The notes beneath the pieces are model-generated. The model saw nothing but the letters and a program-made list of their open reading frames with translations. It did not search any database and had not been told where the DNA came from. The position numbers and the translations under genes are program-made. DNA of 64,000 bases from Bordetella genomosp. 10 (GTDB lineage Bacteria; Pseudomonadota; Gammaproteobacteria; Burkholderiales; Burkholderiaceae_B), in contig NZ_NEVM01000005.1 in the NCBI RefSeq assembly GCF_002261225.1, positions 434,001-498,000 on the forward strand, in the 5' to 3' direction. Shown here piece by piece: positions 61,723-64,000 of the stretch (position 1 is its first letter; each line of letters begins with the position of its first letter).

Positions 61723-63423
61723 ATGCGAGGCGCGATTCAGGCCGCACCGGGATTCCCGACGAACGATTCCCCATCCTGTAGACCGGGTTGGCGGTGGCCG
61801 GCGATATGGGCCGCCGGGTTCTTCACCCTGTGCACGGCGCTGACCGCGCATGCCGCCGCCGACGCGGCGCTGGGCAAAACGCTGGCCACGCAAGGCATGG
61901 GATCGGTTCCCGCCTGTAGTTCCTGCCACGGCGCCCAGGGCGCCGGCACGCCGGCCGCGGGCTTTCCCCGCCTGGCCGGCCAAGGCGAGCAATACCTGGA
62001 CGAACAACTCGAAGCCATGGCCAACGGGATGCGCGTCAGCCCTGTCATGGCTCCCATCGCCAAAAGCCTGAACGCCGACCAGCGCGCTTCGCTGGCGCGC
62101 TACTACGCGACCTTGCCGACGCCCCTGGACAACGCGGCACTAGCGGCCACCGCGCAGGAAGATGTGCGCCCGGAAGACCGCGGCGCCTGGCTGGCCAAGC
62201 GCGGCGAATGGGGCCGCAACCTGCCGGCCTGCAATCAATGCCATGGCCCGGGTGGAATCGGCGTCGGCAACCAGTTCCCCTCCCTGGCCGGGCAGTCCGC
62301 GGCTTATATCGCCGCGCAACTGCAAGCCTGGCAACAAGGCCATCGTCCGCCCGGCCCGCTGGCGCTGATGCCCGCTGTCGCAAGCCATATGGACGACAGC
62401 GATATAAAGGCCGTCGCGGCTTATTACGCGGAGCTGCCGAATGCCGCCAAGAAGCAAGCCGGGGCCGGTGCGGCATCCACGCCGGCCGTCGCTTCCGCGC
62501 AAGCGGCCGGCTCGGCCAACGGCAATGCGAACGCAACGCCGGGCGCCAGCTCGGCCGATGCCCCCGGCGTTCACGACGCCGGGCCCGGCAAACCACCGCG
62601 TTTCGTCCCGCCGCTGGCGTCCAGCATCCCCGACAACGAATTCGGCAAGGAAGTGCGCCTGGGCGAGCAGATCTTCCTGCATACGCCCGAGATGGCACCC
62701 AAGTTCGTCGGCAACAAGCTGAACTGCGCCAGTTGCCACCTGGACGCCGGCCGCCGGCCCGACTCGGCCCCGATGTGGGCGGCATACGTCATCTATCCCG
62801 CCTACCGCGCCAAGAACGGCCACGTGAACGCGATGGCCGAGCGCCTGCAGGGCTGCTTCCGTTTCAGCATGGACGGCAAGGCCCCCGCCGCGGACGACCC
62901 GATAATGACGGCCTTGCAAACGTATATGTTCTGGCTGGCCTCGAAGGCGCCCACCGGCGTGAAGCTCGCCGGCCAGGGCTATCCAAAGCTGCCGCCGCCC
63001 CCGCAGAAGGCCGACTACGTACGCGGCGAAGCGGTTTTCGGGCAGTTCTGCGCCACCTGCCATGGCGCGCAGGGCGAAGGGCAGAAGCAGGACGGCCATT
63101 GGGTATTCCCGGCCTTGTGGGGTCCGGACTCGTACAACTGGGGCGCGGGCATGCACCAACTGGGCAATGCGGCCGGCTTCATCCTGGCCAACATGCCGCT
63201 CTCGCAAGCGGGCCTGCTCACCGCGCAACAGGCCTGGGACGTCGCGTATTTCATGAACGCGCACGAGCGTCCCCAGGATCCCCGTTTCAAGGAATCGGTC
63301 GCGGCCACGCGCAAGCGTTATCACGACGGAGCCGACTCGCTCTACGGATTGGAAATCAACGGCCACGTCCTGGGCAGCGACTCGCCGCCTGCCGCCGCCC
63401 ATTTGCAAAAGGAGGGGTCGTGA
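61723..63423 (+). CDS. Four-heme cytochrome c: TsdB-like (cytochrome c4) fused to TsdA-like thiosulfate dehydrogenase
   Basis: 566 residues. A hydrophobic export signal (IWAAGFFTLCTALTAHA) is followed by two CxxCH motifs at Cys65 and Cys170, in the tandem pattern of cytochrome c4/TsdB. An Ala/Ser/Gly-rich linker spans about 245-290. The second half has CxxCH at Cys335 and Cys443 and RLQGCFRFSMDG with Cys378, the Cys heme ligand region typical of TsdA. TsdA couples two thiosulfates to tetrathionate; TsdB carries the electrons. Such TsdBA fusions are known in a few bacteria. Activity is not provable here. ATG 61723 follows ACGGAGACGAGC. A small coupled peptide follows. Confidence 0.86.
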   Translation: MRGAIQAAPGFPTNDSPSCRPGWRWPAIWAAGFFTLCTALTAHAAADAALGKTLATQGMGSVPACSSCHGAQGAGTPAAGFPRLAGQGEQYLDEQLEAMANGMRVSPVMAPIAKSLNADQRASLARYYATLPTPLDNAALAATAQEDVRPEDRGAWLAKRGEWGRNLPACNQCHGPGGIGVGNQFPSLAGQSAAYIAAQLQAWQQGHRPPGPLALMPAVASHMDDSDIKAVAAYYAELPNAAKKQAGAGAASTPAVASAQAAGSANGNANATPGASSADAPGVHDAGPGKPPRFVPPLASSIPDNEFGKEVRLGEQIFLHTPEMAPKFVGNKLNCASCHLDAGRRPDSAPMWAAYVIYPAYRAKNGHVNAMAERLQGCFRFSMDGKAPAADDPIMTALQTYMFWLASKAPTGVKLAGQGYPKLPPPPQKADYVRGEAVFGQFCATCHGAQGEGQKQDGHWVFPALWGPDSYNWGAGMHQLGNAAGFILANMPLSQAGLLTAQQAWDVAYFMNAHERPQDPRFKESVAATRKRYHDGADSLYGLEINGHVLGSDSPPAAAHLQKEGS

Positions 63424-63482
63424 TGCTGGGGCTAGGGCTGATGCTGATGCTGTTTCCGGTGCTGGTGCTGGGACTGACGTGA
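63423..63482 (+). CDS. Putative 19-residue hydrophobic membrane peptide coupled to the cytochrome fusion
   Basis: MLGLGLMLMLFPVLVLGLT is a single likely membrane helix with no charged residue. Its ATG overlaps the preceding stop (TGATG), and AAAAGGAGGGG lies at 63407-63417, 7 nt before it, a near-perfect ribosome site. That combination is unlikely by chance. Small one-helix proteins of this sort serve as accessory subunits in some oxidases and electron-transfer complexes (CydX is the model). No homologue is recognised, and the Leu/Met-rich repetitive sequence is a caution. Confidence 0.55.
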   Translation: MLGLGLMLMLFPVLVLGLT

Positions 63483-63667
63483 CCCGCGACATCCCGCATG
63501 CGAATGTCGGTCGCGTATTTCATCGGCGTTGACGACGCTTGAATTGGCTGGCGGTACACCGCGGCTTTCGGCGCCCGCCATGCGGCGGCGCCGAGGCTGC
63601 TGGCGATACCCCAGCCTACCGTTCCGTCAATCGGTGAATTGAAAAACGGGCTTACGATATTCGTGCC

Positions 63668-63687
63668 CGATCGGCAAATACCGATCG
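63668..63687. repeat. Inverted repeat in the right-hand low-GC region
   Basis: CGATCGG-CAAATA-CCGATCG is a perfect 7-bp stem with a 6-nt loop, about 65 bp downstream of the partial minus-strand gene. Possibly a terminator for that gene, though its T-run is on the wrong side. The rest of 63483-63753 shows nothing I can support. Confidence 0.35.
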
Positions 63688-63753
63688 AAAAATATATTGT
63701 CATCCAGATATTCTTTTACTTGCCAGCGGACCTTATCGACTCGCCTGTAATCG

Positions 63754-63999
63754 TTATGAACGTCGAACAGCGATTCGGTCAATTGCAGTATTCTCCGCGG
63801 AGAAAACGACCGAAAAATGCCTGATGGAAAAAACTTGTCCGTAGTGTCTGGTCCAGGCCTGAGCGGCTTCCGAGTCGGGATACTCTAAGAGCGCCCCCGA
63901 TAGTGCATTTTCTGAGGTGAAATCCAGATCAAGCGTCCATGGACCAGGAAATGCCTGTTTGTAGTAAGAGCATGCGCCTCCGAAGGAAATATCTCGCTT
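63754..63999 (-). CDS. Unidentified protein, C-terminal part (start outside window)
   Basis: The minus strand stays open for 81 codons from the window edge to a TAA at 63754. Visible sequence includes RDISFGGACSYYKQAFPGPW, then TLDLDFTSENALSGALLEYP and AWTRHYGQVFSIRHFSVVFS. Composition is protein-like (mixed aromatic and acidic), unlike the arginine/alanine-rich shadows of the GC-rich genes. GC is clearly lower than in the rest of the window, consistent with horizontally gained DNA. I recognise no family. Confidence 0.5.
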   Translation of the reverse strand, partial: KRDISFGGACSYYKQAFPGPWTLDLDFTSENALSGALLEYPDSEAAQAWTRHYGQVFSIRHFSVVFSAENTAIDRIAVRRS

Positions 64000-64000
64000 C

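Noticed and set aside
63639..63824. 61-codon plus-strand frame at the right end
   Set aside because: Begins at TTG without a ribosome site and overlaps a longer open minus-strand frame.

Overview
This 64 kb window is GC-rich chromosomal DNA from a betaproteobacterium, most likely an Alcaligenaceae member of the Bordetella/Achromobacter type. The reasons are high GC with strong G/C at third codon positions, several Bug-type solute receptors without cognate transporters nearby, many LysR regulators beside CoA-transferase clusters, an incomplete mannose-type PTS (EIIA, HPr, EI) next to gshB, and a DUF4148 protein. No rRNA, tRNA or CRISPR array was found.

Layout. 1-1077 is the start-codon end of a tyrosine integrase reading out of the window, probably the edge of an integrated island. 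1.3-10.6 kb is housekeeping: a small lipoprotein, glnK-amtB behind a sigma-54 promoter, gshB-EIIA-ptsH-ptsI, and thrS-infC. thrS is preceded by a leader with a 14-residue peptide carrying three consecutive Thr codons and an intrinsic terminator, which looks like a ribosome-mediated attenuator. infC appears to start at AUC. 10.6-17.5 kb holds an orphan NarL-type regulator, a four-gene osmoprotectant ABC importer, an SPFH protein and an endonuclease I.

17.5-30.2 kb is accessory metabolism: two SDR enzymes, an isochorismatase-like hydrolase, a DUF4148 protein, and a Bug receptor / CaiB CoA-transferase / citryl-CoA-lyase-like operon. LysR genes are mostly divergent from their likely targets. 30.3-36.4 kb is the most unusual operon: a 372-residue unknown protein with a C-terminal Cys-x4-Cys tail, a UGSC-family protein in its cysteine form, a CaiB/BaiF CoA-transferase, a Tat-type Bug receptor, a thioredoxin-reductase-like flavoprotein and a LysR regulator. 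It looks like an undescribed thiol-redox/CoA pathway. 36.5-44.4 kb has proP, an acyl-CoA dehydrogenase/CoA-transferase/Bug operon with an XRE-cupin regulator, and an acuR-acuI-like pair.

44.5-63.5 kb leans towards sulfur and thiol chemistry: a gamma-lyase-family PLP enzyme next to an AceE/MdeB-like 2-oxoacid dehydrogenase, a persulfide-dioxygenase-like hydrolase, dsbG with a divergent two-component system, and a four-heme TsdB-TsdA-like cytochrome fusion. A 19-residue hydrophobic peptide with an excellent ribosome site overlaps the end of that fusion. Between them are a decayed cupin gene and an amine oxidase with an apparent internal deletion. The right end (about 63.5-64 kb) drops in GC and carries the tail of an unidentified gene entering from outside.
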